Part shown: positions 1-13,008 of the stretch, piece after piece
Layout: every line of letters begins with the position of its first letter
How positions within the stretch are numbered: position 1 is the first letter of the stretch
Assembly: GCA_963576725.1 (NCBI GenBank)
Contig: OY755252.1
Location: forward strand, 51,857,059 to 51,921,058
Reading direction: 5' to 3'
DNA: 64,000 nucleotides
From: Azorinus chamasolen
Taxonomy: Eukaryota > Mollusca > Bivalvia > Cardiida > Solecurtidae
The notes under the pieces: generated by a model
Seen by the model: the letters and a program-made list of their open reading frames with translations, nothing else
The model's database searches: none
Told to the model about the DNA's origin: nothing
Translations under genes and position numbers: made by a program

Positions 1-184
1 CATCGTCTTAATGTAGTAAACCCTTCAGGGGTTCTGAAATTAACTTCTGTGTTGTCCGTATTGTCCATTTTCCAGCCTGGGCAACCAGATCTGAGCGTCT
101 GGCTTGTCAGTGGACAACCAAAACACTGCTGGTTCAGAAAGCAGTTTTCTGGATCTGTTCTGGACAAAGTGTCAAAATGAAAGT

Positions 185-610
185 AAACAAGAGGGCCAGA
201 ATGGCCCTGACATCGCTCACCCGACAATCAGAGGAGAAGATTTTCAAAGTTTTCACTACATGTTTCTATTGAAAACTGACCACCCCTGTTGCGGTGCCAA
301 TTTTGACCCCAGGGGCATAATTTATATAACTTTTACATGTATAGAGGACCTGAACATGATGCCATGTGCCAAATATGAAATCTGAGAAGATTCCAGCTTC
401 AGGAGAAGATTTTCAAAGTTTTCACTATATATATGTTTCTATTGAAAACTGACCTCCCCTGGGGCAGTGCCAAATTAGACTCCAGGGGCATAATTTATAT
501 AACTTTTGTAGAGGACAGAAACATGGTGCTATGTGCCAAATATGAAAGCTGAGAACCCTGTTGATTCAGAGAAGATTTTCAAGGTTTTCACTTTATGTTT
601 CTATAGACAA
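185..610 (+). mobile_element. HL-A element, 5' part
   Basis: Starts AAACAAGAGGGCCAGAATGG (a 5' palindrome of GGGCC/GGCCC type), then CGCTCACC, then two to three monomers of about 165 bp marked by GAAGATTTTCAAAG and GGGGCATAATTTATATAAC. Ends abruptly without a 3' hairpin. Confidence 0.75.
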
Positions 611-612
611 CA

Positions 613-1261
613 TTTCTAACAGATGACAGAAACTCAGTGTTATAACCCTATCTGTGACTGCTGAGTATGAGTTGACTGAATTTAGAACATAGTTTGGATT
701 CTGATCTGGCACATATGTAACTTCATATGTGGTTTGTACAAGAGAGTTAATTGTAAGATTGATATGTATTAAAAACAGTGTGAACAAACTTAAACAAGCA
801 GACAACAATTCTGAAGCAGATAACATCACAGTACTGACAGAATGGGTTGTGCATAGAACATTGGAACTTGTATTAGGCTGAACTTCACAACAGGTACACT
901 GATAGGCTCTATATTGATAGCTGACAGCTTAATGCAAGGCATAGGTATGAAAAAAAGCTTTAAGAGCTTTTTGCATTTTGAGAATTATCCAAATAGTTTT
1001 CTCAAATCTAAAAAGGGTGTGTATTATTTGTCTAAACACAATTTCTACTCTACTGATCAGGCTAAGGGTCATTACATCAGCACTCACACTGGCTAGTCTC
1101 AGTCTGATATTAAGGGGGAACCTTTAAATTGTAGTTTCTGATGTGAAGACGTCTATACACACAGGGCAGGATCAATTTTAACCTCAGAACTATGATATTA
1201 ACAAAACTCATAAAGGCACATGCTAAGTAAATCTATACAACAAAAATCTAAACTCTGGGAT
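613..1261. other. No recognisable feature
   Basis: AT-rich sequence. Short frames only, without splice context or repeat identity. Confidence 0.6.
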
Positions 1262-1766
1262 ATGTGGTTTTTGCAAAGAAGGTTTTTAAAGTTTTTTCCT
1301 ACATGCATAACTAGTGATCTAATTTGGGCTGTTTAAGCAGTCAGCTACAAAAAACTGACAATCCCTGGGGCGGGACCAATTTTGACCCTAGGTGCATATT
1401 TTGTACATAACTTTTGTAGAAGACCTGAAGTTGAAGCTATGTGCCAAATATGAAAGCTGAGAACCTTTTAGTTTCAGAGGAGAAACATTTCAAAGTTTTC
1501 ACTATGTTTCTATTGAAAACTGAACACCCCTGGGGCGGGGCCAATTTTGACCCCAGGGGCATAATTTATATAACTTTTGTAGAGGACCTACAGATGATGC
1601 TATGTACCAAAGATGAAAGCTGAGAACCTTGTATATTCAGAGGAGAAGATTTTTAAAGGTTGAAATTGTTGACGCCCCACGACGGACGACGCACGTCGAC
1701 AGACTACGGACATCAGGCGATCACAAAAGCTAACCCTGAGCACAAAGTGCTCTGGTGAGCTAAAAA
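1262..1766 (+). mobile_element. HL-A element, 3' part
   Basis: About two monomers, then GTTGACGCCC, a GACGGACGACG tract, and the terminal hairpin built from CTGAGCACAAAGTGCTCTGG, ending GGTGAGCTAAAAA. Confidence 0.75.
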
Positions 1767-2109
1767 CATTTCGACTGGATCCAAATGAGCTGTGAAATAT
1801 GCATCAGGGACAGTCTGGAGAAGTGTCCCCTTCTTTGGGAAAAGTACTCAATAAGGGGTTATCAATCTTCCTGAACTTGGGCAGTAAATTGGCGGGAATG
1901 GTCTCTTATTTCTTAGATTTAGGCTTGAAATAAACTGTTGTTTTAGCACTATATTGATGTTTAAGTTCACAGAAGTAAATACGTTATTTTATTTATTATT
2001 ACATGTTTTAATCTTATTTACTCTCTTGGCAAGTAACATTTTGATACGGACAAGTCATTTTTGAATGCCAACTTGTCCAAGGACAAGTGAACTTTCAAAA
2101 CATTTCAGA

Positions 2110-2398
2110 ACCCCTGGTATGTAGCAGTTACAGAGTGGCCACGACAAAATATCCCCATTATTTACCTTTGCCTCCCGATTGTGACCTTGACCTTTGAGAT
2201 AGGAACCTGGTTCTTTTTTGCAACACATCATCTAAATTTGTATTAAGTTATTTTGAACTCCATCCATGTATGTAGGAGTTACAGAGCGGACACGATGTGG
2301 GACTAACAGACAGACTGACTGACTGACTTGACTGACTGACAGACAGAACGACGGACAGTGTGATTACTATATATGCCTCCCTTTTGGGGCATAAAAAT
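2110..2398 (+). mobile_element. HL-C-related 3' end
   Basis: A partial monomer (GTGACCTTGACCTTTGAGA, GTTACAGAGCGGACACGATG), a GACTGACTGACAGACAG tract and the terminus GCCTCCCTTTTGGGGCATAA. Confidence 0.65.
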
Positions 2399-3049
2399 CA
2401 GCTAATTTGATATTCATTGTTTCATGTGTCAGGCCTTCTTCTGGCAATTTTTGGAAAAATATATTTTCATAATTGTGAATTTCTTCAATCGCAATTTTAA
2501 GTCAATGATTTGGAAATTATTTTTGGTCACATTGAACTTATTTTGCATTTTTTAGCAGTTTAACCTAAATAATATTATGGTCTCTATTGGAAATTTCTAT
2601 CAAAAACTTGAAAAAATGTTACCTATTTTGCATTGGGAATGGGTCATTCTAACAGACTAATGTAGATGCTAGAAAAAGTCTGTGCATGAATTATAATTCA
2701 TCAGGGAAAACAAATGGGCTAAATACTGAAATGGCAGAAATAGGCCAAAGTAGACACACACACAAAGTAAACATTTGTATAGGTTTGTATATATAGGATG
2801 TATCTCATAATCTGTACCATAATGCCAATATTTACTGTAACACCAGCTTATATACACACAAACATGACCACTACAAAGTACAGTAGAACCTCTCTAGCAC
2901 AATCATATAACTCTTTCCCTCTTCTTTATTCAAAATTTCAATACCTGTACAATATTCATGGTCAAAGTAGTTATTTATATAATGATATATGGAAGGTGAA
3001 ACATTGTAGCCATTTTAAAAACTAAAGAAACAATTCTATCAAATTTTAT

Positions 3050-3373
3050 CAGCAAACAGAACAGACCCTGACCAGACAGCTCCTATAGGAAGGCGTCTGA
3101 TCTGGGTCTACTCTGTTTGCAAAGGTGTAGAAAGGTGTATTTATGGAGTAAAGGGTGAATGACTGAATATACGAGTCTTAAGCTTTACTCCATAGATGCC
3201 TTTCAGCATCTTTGCAAACAGTCTAATCTGGGTCTACTCCGTTTGGTTTGCCATGACCAAAAATTCATCTGTCCATGTGCTATTATAAAAATTAACAATT
3301 AATCTAATTAATATTCATAATGTCGACTCATTTTTTCTTTCATGAGTATTCATAGAGTAAAGGGTTTACCCAT
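3050..3373. mobile_element. Two TM copies (3050-3153 and 3179-3373)
   Basis: The first has the core and GGAGTAAAGGGTGA. The second has CTTTACTCCATAGATGCC at the left and AGAGTAAAGGGTTTA at the right. Confidence 0.7.
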
Positions 3374-3397
3374 TCCCTAATATAAACACCTTTTCAT

Positions 3398-5355
3398 GCA
3401 AACAGAGTGCCATAACTCTGGAGTTCCATGGTAAATTTGAGATGTACTTGCAGGGCTGAATTTCCTAATGGTACGTACGAAACATTTTCACAAAGTTTCA
3501 AAAGAAATTCCGAATAGTTTCTGAGATATCGACTCCGGACAGACAAAATGTTAGATTTTTCACAAACAAGGTGCCATAACTCTAGTGTTTTGATGTCAAT
3601 ATGACTGATACTTGCAGAGCCACATGGTTTAAGTATGCTACTAAATATTTTCATAAAGTGTCATAGAGAAATTCCAATTGGTTTCTGAGAAATGGCTCCA
3701 GTCAGACAAAACGGTTACATTTATCGCAAACAAAGGGCCATAATTCTGGTGTTCCTGTGTCAATATGAATGATACTTGCAGAGCCACAATGTACTTATGC
3801 TACTTTACATTATACACAAAGTTTCATTGTAAAACTAGAGGTTTTTGTCAAAAAAACGGATGTCTCCCCTCTAATAAAAACAATATGTAAAGGGAAATCA
3901 CTAAAAATGTTATGGTCTTGATGAATGATACTTCCCCTCATTATGCGTTTTCCACACTACATTTTTCAAGAAGAAAATGATAACAGCTAATAACTCCAAA
4001 AATACTGATACCAGATTTATGGCCCTTGTGCATGACACTTACTTTCATCATGCTCTTTCCAAAAATAAAATGTCATTCCAATAGCATCAGTCGAACAGGA
4101 GTTATTGATCGGCCAAAAAATGTAACAAAGGGCAATAACTCCAAAAGTATTGAAGCCAGAATTATGGCCCTTGTTCATGACACTTTCTCTCATCATGCTC
4201 TTTCCATGTATGAAGTTTCAATACGATGGCAAGAGCCATGTAGGAGTTATCGTCCGGACAAGAAAGAATTAAACAAATGTACAAGGGGCAATAACTCTAA
4301 ATTTATTGAAGCTCGAGTTAAGGATCTTATGCATGACACTTTCTCTTATCATGATCGTTCCATGTATGAAGTTTCACTCCAATGGCATGTGTCACATAGG
4401 AGTAATCATCCGGACAAAAAATTGTGATTTTTTTTACAAAGGGCAATAACTCCAATATTAGTGAAGCCAGAGTTATGGACCTTGTGCATGACACTTCCTC
4501 TCATTATGATCTTTCCATATATGAAGTTTCAATCCAATGGCATGAGCCATATAGAAGTTATCGCCCGGACAAAAAAGTGTGATTTTTTTATAAAGGGCAA
4601 TAACTCCTATATTAGTGAAGCCAGAGTTATGTACCTTGTGCATGACACTTCCTCTCATTATGCTCTTTCCATATATGAAGTTTCAATCAACTGGCACCAG
4701 GCATATTGAAGTTATTGTCTGGACAAAAAATTATGATATTTTTTACAAAGGGCAATAACTCCAATATAAGTGAAGCCAGAGTTATGGACCTTGTGCATGA
4801 CACTTCCTCTCGTCATGATCTTTCCATATATGAAGTTTCAATCCAATGGCATGAGCCATACAGGAGTTATCGTCCGGACAAAAAAGTGTGATTTTGTTTT
4901 ACAAAGGGCAATAACTCCAATATTAGTGAAGCCAGAGTTATGGACCTTGTGCATGACACTTCCTCTCATTATGCTCTTTCCATATATGAAGTTTCAATCA
5001 ACTGGCATCAGGCATATTGAAGTTATCGTCCGGACAAAAAGTGTGACGGACAGACGGACAGACGGACGTACGGACGGACGGACAGACGGACAGACAGACA
5101 ACTCTCACGAAAACAATATGTCTCCCCCATATAAATATGGGGGGAGACATAATTCCATACAATTTCTAAGAAATTGTTCCAGACACGCAAAAATGTTACA
5201 TTTTTGGCAAACAAAGGGCCATAACTCATGTGTTCCATGGTCCATGTGAGTGATACTTGCAAGCCCACATTCTACAATGATATTAAATATTTACACAAAG
5301 TTTCAATGAAAAACTCCAAAATGTTCCAGAGATATCATTCCGAGACGCACGCCAT
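3398..5355. repeat. Monomer array interrupted by HL-E
   Basis: Units with GCCATAACTCTGGTGTTCC, GATACTTGCAGAGCCACA and CACAAAGTTTCA lie at 3398-3833 and resume at 5153-5355 in the same orientation and phase. The intervening HL-E accounts for the gap. Confidence 0.65.
3834..5152 (+). mobile_element. HL-E element inserted in another monomer array
   Basis: Begins near AACTAGAGG with ATGTCTCCCC at 3860-3869 and ends in a hairpin GTCTCCCCCATATAAATATG with GGGGAGACAT at 5141-5150. About six monomers of 155 bp (GGCAATAACTCC at 4131, 4287, 4442, 4596, 4751, 4907). A GACGGACAGACGG tract follows at 5043-5100. Confidence 0.8.
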
Positions 5356-5394
5356 AGATCTATTTCTATTACAGTTTCTGCCATGGTAAAACGT

Positions 5395-5807
5395 TTTAAT
5401 TAATCATATATATCATACTCATACAGTCATTATATCTGACATGAATATTTATGGAATAAAGGGTTATAAAGCAGGTGGTTACTTTAAACAGGATTAAAGT
5501 AATACAGAAAGTTCCTGTAGGAGCTTTCTACATTACTTTTAACCTATACTACTAAGCTACTACCTATCTGAAAGACCAAGTATTAGACTTCTGTTAAACC
5601 TTGAGTATTCATGTAAGAAATAATAACATCATGAATATGAATTAGTTTTATAATGACACCATGAACATAGGAATGTTTACCCATATATATTTATATTATT
5701 TCAAAAGAAAACAGAGCAGACGCTGGTCAGACGTCTATAGGAGATATCTGATCTGGGTCTACTCTGTTTGCAATTGTGTAGAAAGGTATATTTATGGAGT
5801 AAAGGGT
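5395..5807. mobile_element. TM end fragment and TM copy
   Basis: 5395-5467 is an end fragment (GACATGAATATTTATGGAAT). 5596-5807 is a longer copy with core TCAGACGTCTATAGGAGATA and end TATGGAGTAAAGGGTT. Confidence 0.65.
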
Positions 5808-6070
5808 TCAGATAGGATAAACTGTAATACAAACCCCTAACAAGTGTGTATAAGAATAAGCAATACCTGATGTTACAGATAAACGGAACAAACACACACC
5901 TCTAGCTCATCGGATTCCAAATTTGACCCACTCTACATGTCTTCTAAATGTTAGAACAAATATTGAGAGCCTCTGCACATGAATGTGAATATGGCTGTAC
6001 AACTTATTTGATGAAACTTAAGTCTATAAGATGTCTGCAGGCAGCATGTCCAGCCCTAGATCTACACACA

Positions 6071-6239
6071 ACAAGAGTGCCAGTAGGCACAATATACGCC
6101 CATCGAGGTCTTGTTCATCATAAACTGGGGTTAACGTATTTGCTAAACTCAAATTCTAAGTCCAATTTTGCGACCAAGTTTCAAGGTTGTAAATAGGCGT
6201 ACTTTAACAAAAAACCTTTTAAACCAAAAATTCTAAATT
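6071..6239 (+). mobile_element. HL-type 5' end fragment
   Basis: ACAACAAGAGTGCCAGTAGG, with GTGCC/GGCAC palindrome, then ATACGCCCATCG. It shares AACAAGAG plus palindrome with the other HL families and is cut off by the HL-A copy at 6240. Confidence 0.55.
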
Positions 6240-7358
6240 AAACAAGAGGGCCAGAATAGCCCTGAAGCGCTCACCAGACAATCAGAGGAGAAGATTTTCA
6301 AAGTTTTCACTATATGTTTCTATAGAAAACTAGCCGGCCCTTGGGGCAGGCCAATTTTGACCCCAGGGGCATAATTTATATAACTTTTGTAGAGGACTTG
6401 AACACGATGCTATGAGCCAAATATGAAAGCTCAGAACCTTTCAGTTTCAGAGGAGAAGATTTTCAAAGTTTTCTCTATATGTTTCTACTGAAAACTACCC
6501 ACCCCTGGGGTGGGGCCAATTTTGACACCAGGGCCATAAATCTGTTGTAGAGGACCTATACATGATGCTATGCGCCAAATATGAAAGCTGAGAACTTTCC
6601 AGATTCAGAAGAAGATTTTCAAAGTTTTCACTATTTGTTTCCATTGAAAACTGCCCATCCCTGGGGCGGGGACAATTCTGAACCCAGGGCAATAATTAAT
6701 ATAACTTTTGTAGAGGACCTGAACATGAGACTTTGTGCCAAATATGAAAGCTGAGCGCCTTCCAGTTTCAGAGGAGAAGATTTTCAAAGATTTCACTATT
6801 TGTTTCTATTGAAAACTGCCCACCCCCGGGGCGGGCCGATTTTAACCCCAGGGCCATAATTATATAACTTTTGTAGAGGACCTAAACATGACGCTATGTG
6901 CCAAATATGAAAGCTGAGAACCTTCCAGTTTCAGAGGAGTAGATTTTCAAAGATTTCACTATTTGTTTCTATTGAAAACTGCCCACCCCTGGGGCGGGGC
7001 CAATTTTGACCCCAGGGGCATAATTTATACAACTTTTGTAGAGGACCTGAACATGATGCTATGTGCCAAATATGAAAGCTGAGAACCTTACAGTTTCAGA
7101 GGAGAAGATTTTCAAAGTTTTCACTATATGTTCCTATAGAAAATAATATACTTCTGGGGCGGGGCCAATTTTGACCCCAGGGACATTTATATAACTTTTG
7201 TAGAGAACCTAAAGATGATGCTATGTGCCAAAGATGAAGGCTGAGAACCCTGTAGATTCAGGAGAAGGTTTTTAAAGGTTCAAATTGTTGAAGACTGACG
7301 ACTCACGCAGACTGACAACAGACATCAGGTGATCACAAAAGCTCTGGTGAGCTAAAAA
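6240..7358 (+). mobile_element. HL-A element, both ends present
   Basis: The 5' AACAAGAGGGCCAGAATAGC is followed by GCTCACCAGA. Six monomers of 156-165 bp follow, then the GACG-type tract and the 3' TCTGGTGAGCTAAAAAA. The 3' hairpin has lost about 19 bp compared with other copies. GCTCACCAGA and TCTGGTGAGC are exact inverted copies at the two ends. Confidence 0.85.
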
Positions 7359-7359
7359 A

Positions 7360-7525
7360 TAATGACATCATGAATATTTATTAGCCGATTTCACTGTAAG
7401 CACTTATGCATTTATATAGTTCTTGTTCCAAGGTGACATGACATAATTAATGCCATAACAAAATTTCAGCTAATTAATATTCATTGTCATTATTCCTAAA
7501 ATGAATATTCATGGATGAAAGGGTT
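7360..7525. mobile_element. TM flank copy after HL-A
   Basis: ATGACATCATGAATATTTAT, then AATTAATATTCATTGTCATT and ATGGATGAAAGGGTTAA. Lacks the core. Confidence 0.6.
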
Positions 7526-7844
7526 AATGTAAGATAGCCAGTGAATGATTCTGCCATTTTGTTCCAAAGGGTTATCAAAGCATATAAATATACACATTAT
7601 ATGACTACAAATTCCTAATTATCAAATACATGCAGCTGAATAGCTGAACCAAATGTTTCTGAATCAATGAATGTTGCTGGAGAAACATAAGTCCAGAGGA
7701 TTGTTTTTGTCTGTATTGTTGTATTATTATCTGTTTTATTCCTCCTTGTGGACTAAATCTTTGTGTCTACGATCTGCAAGACTCACTTTTCATTTGTAGA
7801 AAGCATTGTCTAGAAAACAGAAGTGCATTAGGCCTACACATTAA

Positions 7845-7960
7845 CCGTTTGAATGTAGGAAATGGATGTACAGGCATATGCATTTACAGTATAGATTAGA
7901 CACAGATCAAAGGGGCTCCTGTAGCAGCCCTCTGATCAGAGTCTGTCCCATTAGTCATTC
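7845..7960. mobile_element. Degenerate TM core
   Basis: CAGATCAAAGGGGCTCCTGT and CCTCTGATCAGAGTCTGTCC. Termini decayed. A second, weaker remnant lies at 8325-8421. Confidence 0.45.
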
Positions 7961-8510
7961 AACACAGTTTGCGAATGTAACACTTTTATATTGAATGCAG
8001 GACTGTATCATTAAAAGGTGGATGGCCATTCCACTTTGAAAATTCAGCATTCAGAGAGTGAATTCTTTCTTTCATACTAAATCTCCTGTTCCATTGTCTG
8101 ACCACTCTGAGCGGAGTGTAATGATCACACTGGCAATATTGCAATCATCATAATTCTGAAAAGATGAAAATGCTTGCCCTCATATTTCATCACTGAAAAC
8201 AATAATTCAATTGAGGATTGTTTAATAATTTTAGCATTGAAATATGCAGCCTTCTGAGTTGTAAGGGGTTGAATTAGCTGTAGTGAGAGCTGGTGGATGT
8301 TCAAAGCAATCTATTCCATAAGGCAAGAGAGAACACCCTGATCCGACGGCTCCACAGGAACTTTCTGACCTGCACCTATACCATTTGTAAAGACATCTCT
8401 ATGACGTACCGTAAATGGTTAACATGCCCATTGTACAGTACTTATCAGTGGCATTTCAACCCAAACCCAGTACCTTATTTTGATATTAGACCAACCAAAC
8501 CCAACAGAAC

Positions 8511-9576
8511 TAGTGATGGGAATCGGCTGTATTTTCATAATCGATAATCAGTTGATGCCAACCGACTAAGCTTCGATTATAATCGGAATCGGTTACTGTG
8601 TAACAAGTGTAGAGTCTACTATGTACATTGTAATACAGAAAAGTTTTGAATGGAAGCGTTTAAAGATTAAATACTTGTCTTGTTCTAATGTTATTCAAAT
8701 GTTTTACATGCTATTTTTATGTATAGTTTTGTTTGTGGAAGTTGCAAATAGAAATGAATTTTATAAAACTGTGTTACCGGCTGTTTCTACCTGAATTAAT
8801 GATTTTCGGTACAGATTGCAGATGGCTTCGTGCATCATGGCTAAAAATATTTATTAAATGGCGATCTTTTATTGTTTCTCCATCATCTGTCATTTTCTTT
8901 TAAAGCCTTGGTTTGGTTTTACAAAACAAATCACTTATTTGTTTTTACATCGTCGTCTCTGGTTTCTATCAGCTAAAATGGTCGCATACAGGTGCTAAAA
9001 TACTGGCACCCCGTTTTGATATGCTATTTATGATGTATACGCAATGTAAACCTGGCTAAAGTTACAGGGCGCGTGCAGCTTCACAAGGGTTTTCCCACAT
9101 GGATACTATAAATAGTAACAGTAGGATGGAGAAAGAGAAAGGAACAATTCGGATATTTAAGGAATATATACGGCAGTTTCTATCGGTAACTGATTGACAC
9201 AATGACTGTTTATGATATAAATCTTTAGATTTCAATAACATCGTATTTTAATGTTCGAAAAAGTACTCACATTCTTTTTCGAGTGCTTGAAATTTCAACT
9301 CTCAATTTTCAGTATGCAAGCGCTAAGTTCAAACCCAGGTTGTTCATTTAATAGCAAATATAGGAATCGTGATATAGTTTTAGTGTTGAAATACCACGAA
9401 AATATGATTCATATTACGAACATGAAGCGCAATGCATAAGATTACAAATAATTTTGGTTATTTCCGTGATTCTCCACATTCCGATTAATCGGAAACGGCC
9501 AAGTCCCGCTCGAGCGCTTGGTTTGTGGCTGAACTCGACTGATTTTCGATTATAATCGATTATCGGGACACCACTA
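8511..9576. mobile_element. Non-autonomous hAT-like element with 8-bp TSD
   Basis: The left end TAGTGATGGGAATCGG and the complemented right end TAGTGGTGTCCCGATAATCG are related terminal inverted repeats, followed inward by TTATAATCG-rich sequence on both sides. AACAGAAC occurs directly at 8503-8510 and 9577-9584. An 8-bp TSD and TAGTG termini fit the hAT superfamily. The 1,066-bp body has no long frame, so no transposase. Confidence 0.75.
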
Positions 9577-9585
9577 AACAGAACA

Positions 9586-9786
9586 TTAACACATTCCCTC
9601 ATGGGCTATTTTTAGACCTAACCTCTTTTAGTAAATATACTGAAAAGGTGCATTTACTAGAGAAAAGGATTTTTTTTTTAGAATTGTGTAGTTTTAATAC
9701 TATTTTGATAAATAGAACCTTTAAAAAGTGACTTTTACAGAAGCGTCAAAAGGCATCAATATGACTATTATGAGGGAATGGGTTAA
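9586..9786. mobile_element. TTAA-bounded MITE
   Basis: Ends TTAACACATTCCCTCAT and TATGAGGGAATGGGTTAA form a terminal inverted repeat with TTAA at each edge. It is 201 bp, AT-rich and non-coding. It abuts the right TSD of the hAT-like element. Confidence 0.6.
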
Positions 9787-10617
9787 GCGAGGAAGCCACT
9801 CATGTTTAAAGTCTTTGCTACATGTACATGTATGACCAAACAATAATAGAACTGGTGACGTCCAGATCCAAGTGCAAATGCTCTGCTAAATGTCCAATTC
9901 AGGTGATTAGCTTTATACATGTACAGGCCTTTTTCTTGCCTCTACACAGGTCCATTAAAATGACCCATTCTCTGACAATGCAAAATAGTTAATATTTTCT
10001 TCCCAATTTTGAGAAAATAATCCCAATAGATGCCAATTATTAAAATGATTTTTTCCCCAAAACTGTCAGAAAAAGGCCTGGGCTCAAGCTATAACCTTTG
10101 TCTTTGAAAAACCAGGCATGCTAAAGTGATGGTAACTAGTGAGAAGAAAACTAATTATAAATGAGGAATAATTGATTTGATACAATGTAATTGTCTTTCA
10201 CCACTATGGACCAAGTGTGGATCCAGATTAGATACTGTGTAACTCTAGGATCCAAAGTCTTCTATATCTCGGCAAAGAAATTGGAGAAAACAGTAGCAGA
10301 TGCCAAATTTTGTTGAATTAGCGAGACTCTACTATACACATCCTGTCAGTTGAACATCCATACCTTCATGTAAATCTTTTCACACTTTTACAATCAGAGT
10401 AGACCTAGATCAGACAGTTCTTGTAGGATCAGGGTCTGCTATGTCTGCTTATGAAAAATTATAGAGCTCTCATTCTATAGTTTTTGTAAAGTTGAAAATT
10501 TCCCCTTCAAAATTTACGTTGTGAAAATTACAGCAGACTATGCAGACCCTAATGAAAAGGCTCCTTCAAAATCAAGAGCTTTCTGATCTGGGTCTAAACT
10601 GCTTACATGTATCATGT

Positions 10618-10945
10618 TAACCCCTTTACTCCATATATATATACGCTTTTCTACGCCTTTGCAAACAGAGCAGGCCCAGATCAGATGGCTCCTGATCTGT
10701 TTGCCTCTGACATATTTAGATCTATGAGTCAACAGTTTCTACCATGGCCAAACATTTCTGTGCCATATATTATAAAATTTATCTAAATGAAAGGTACATG
10801 TACTTCTCAAAGAGAATGAACGCTCTTCAGCTATGGTGTAGACAAACTTTTATTCGAACCAACCGTTTTGGCTTTACAAAAAAAAATCTAATTAATATTC
10901 ATGATATCGTTCTTCTATGAATATGCATGGAGTAAAGAGTTTTAA
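10618..10945. mobile_element. TM element, long copy
   Basis: TTAACCCCTTTACTCCATAT at the left and CATGGAGTAAAGAGTTTTAA at the right form terminal inverted repeats. Inside are GCAAACAGAGCAGGCCCAGA and an AATTAATATTCATGATATCG block. Two partial cores precede it (10384-10460, 10525-10617). Confidence 0.75.
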
Positions 10946-11547
10946 GAAAGGAGTGAACATCTAATTCAAAATCTCAAACATAACAATTACGGTCACCAAA
11001 GGCGTATGACGTCAGCGTGTGCAAACAGGTCCTACCATTAAACGTGTGCTGGTAATTTTAACAGTTGATTAAGAAACAATAATAATAAGAACACTGACAA
11101 CAATCCTGAATAATACTACTTTTATAAAGACATTTAGGAACATATATAAAATAAGTACTATATAATGGCCTTTTTACCGAAATGTTGAAAAAGGTTACTA
11201 TATACATGTAAATCCAATCTACCAAAACAGTCATATACTGATACGTCTGGCAACCCATTCAGACATTTCATTTTATGCAAAATTTAATTTTTGTATCTGT
11301 GTGATACTTATAAGATTAGTGTAGTAAATTGATACAGAATGAAAAAGGTGAGTGGGAATGTAAACTTTCAAAATGTTTGAATTTGCTCTCTCAATATGAA
11401 AGTATGAATTGATTTTTTTATTGGAACATGTTATCCTTTTGCTAGGAATAGTTCTGTTCATGCCTGGTTATTTGCCTATTTCTATGACACTGGGTCATAG
11501 AGTAAGAGTCTAAGTATTCAACTTATTATCACTATGGATACCTTTTA

Positions 11548-13008
11548 AGACAAGAGGGCCATGATGGCGAATTGAACGAAATAAACCAAGCATTGACCTT
11601 GGCCTCAGGGCAAGATTATAATCAAGCATGATAATCCTTTCAACTCCTTTACCCGTTAAATGTGCAAATATGGGGGTGTTGAGAAGTTTGTCTGCACGTT
11701 ACTGAATCAAAAGAGATAACATGAAAACAAAATATTCACGCCTTTTCCAAACTTAAGATCCTCACGTTAGAGAATCGAGTGAAGTGTAGACCTCCAACAG
11801 GTGTATTTCCGGATGTGTCGAATAGGTAATTCTCCCATATTTTTTGTTTCGTTTTGTGCATGTAATTTACAGTACATATTGTATTTTACCTGTATTTACA
11901 AGGATAAAATACATAATCTTTTGGATAAGGCATTAAAGTAGGTGTAGATATATTTTGCGTTTGTATGACCAAACAGAAAAATCTCCCAAAATATCCACCC
12001 CTCGCTTAAGCGGTCAATTCGGCCGCTTCCCTTGACTGGTCGCTTAACACAGGTTATACTGTACATACAAAATATTAAAGGTCTCGGCCTTACAGTTTTG
12101 GAGAAGAAGATTCTTAAAGATTTTCATATGAAAAACTGATAAGCCCCAGGGCGGGGCCATTTTTGACCCAGGGGTATTAAATTTGAATAATCTTGGTAGA
12201 AAACCATTAGATGATGCTACATACCAAATATCAAGGGTCTAGACCTTACAGTTTTGGAGGAGAAGATTTTTAAAGATTTTCCTATGAAAAACTGATAAGC
12301 CCTTGGGCAGGGCCATTTTTGGTCCGGGGATCATAATTTGATTAATCTTGGTAGAGGACCATTAAATAATGCTACATACCAAATATCAAAGGTCTATACC
12401 TTATAATATTAGAGAAGAAGATTTTTTCAAGATTTTCCTATGAAAAACTGATAAGCCCCGGGGCGGGGCCATTTTTGTCCTGGGGGGGTCATAATTTGAA
12501 CAATCTTAGTAGAGGACCATTAGATGATGCTACATTACAAATACCAAAGGTCTATGCCTTACAGTTTCAAAGAAGAAGATTTTTAAATATTTTCCTATGA
12601 AAAACTGATAAGCCCCGGGGCGGGGCCATTTTTGGCCCAGGAGTCATAATTTGAACAATCTTAGTAGAGGATCATTAGATCATGCTACATACCAAATATC
12701 AAAGGTCTATGCCTTACAGTTTCAGAGAAGAAGATTTTTAAAGATTTTCCTATGAAAAACTGATAAGCCCTGGGACGGGGCCATTTTTGGCCCGGGGGAC
12801 ATAATTTGAACAATTTTTGTAGAGGACCATTACATCATGCTACATACCAAATAGCAAAGCTCTTGGCTTTGTGGTTTGAGAGAAGAAGATGTTTAAGTAA
12901 ATTGTTGACGCCCGCACGTACGCACAACGCATACGCACGACGCCGGACGGCGGACACAGGATCATCCCAATAGCTCACCTTGGCACTTTGTGCCAGGTGA
13001 GCTAAAAA
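11548..13008 (+). mobile_element. Diverged HL-A-like element
   Basis: Begins GACAAGAGGGCCATGATGGC and ends with a perfect hairpin around TTGGCACTTTGTGCCA closed by GCTCACC/GGTGAGC, then TAAAAA. The second half (12060-12890) holds five monomers of about 157 bp (ATGAAAAACTGATAAGCCCC). The 11570-12060 part is not monomeric and has no recognised content. Confidence 0.7.

Noticed and set aside
593..829. 78-codon minus-strand frame with hydrophobic start
   Set aside because: No supporting context. The hydrophobic stretch reflects T-rich codons in AT-rich DNA.
5948..6196. 82-codon plus-strand frame
   Set aside because: It runs into an HL 5' terminus (AACAAGAGTGCC) and has no splice or domain evidence.
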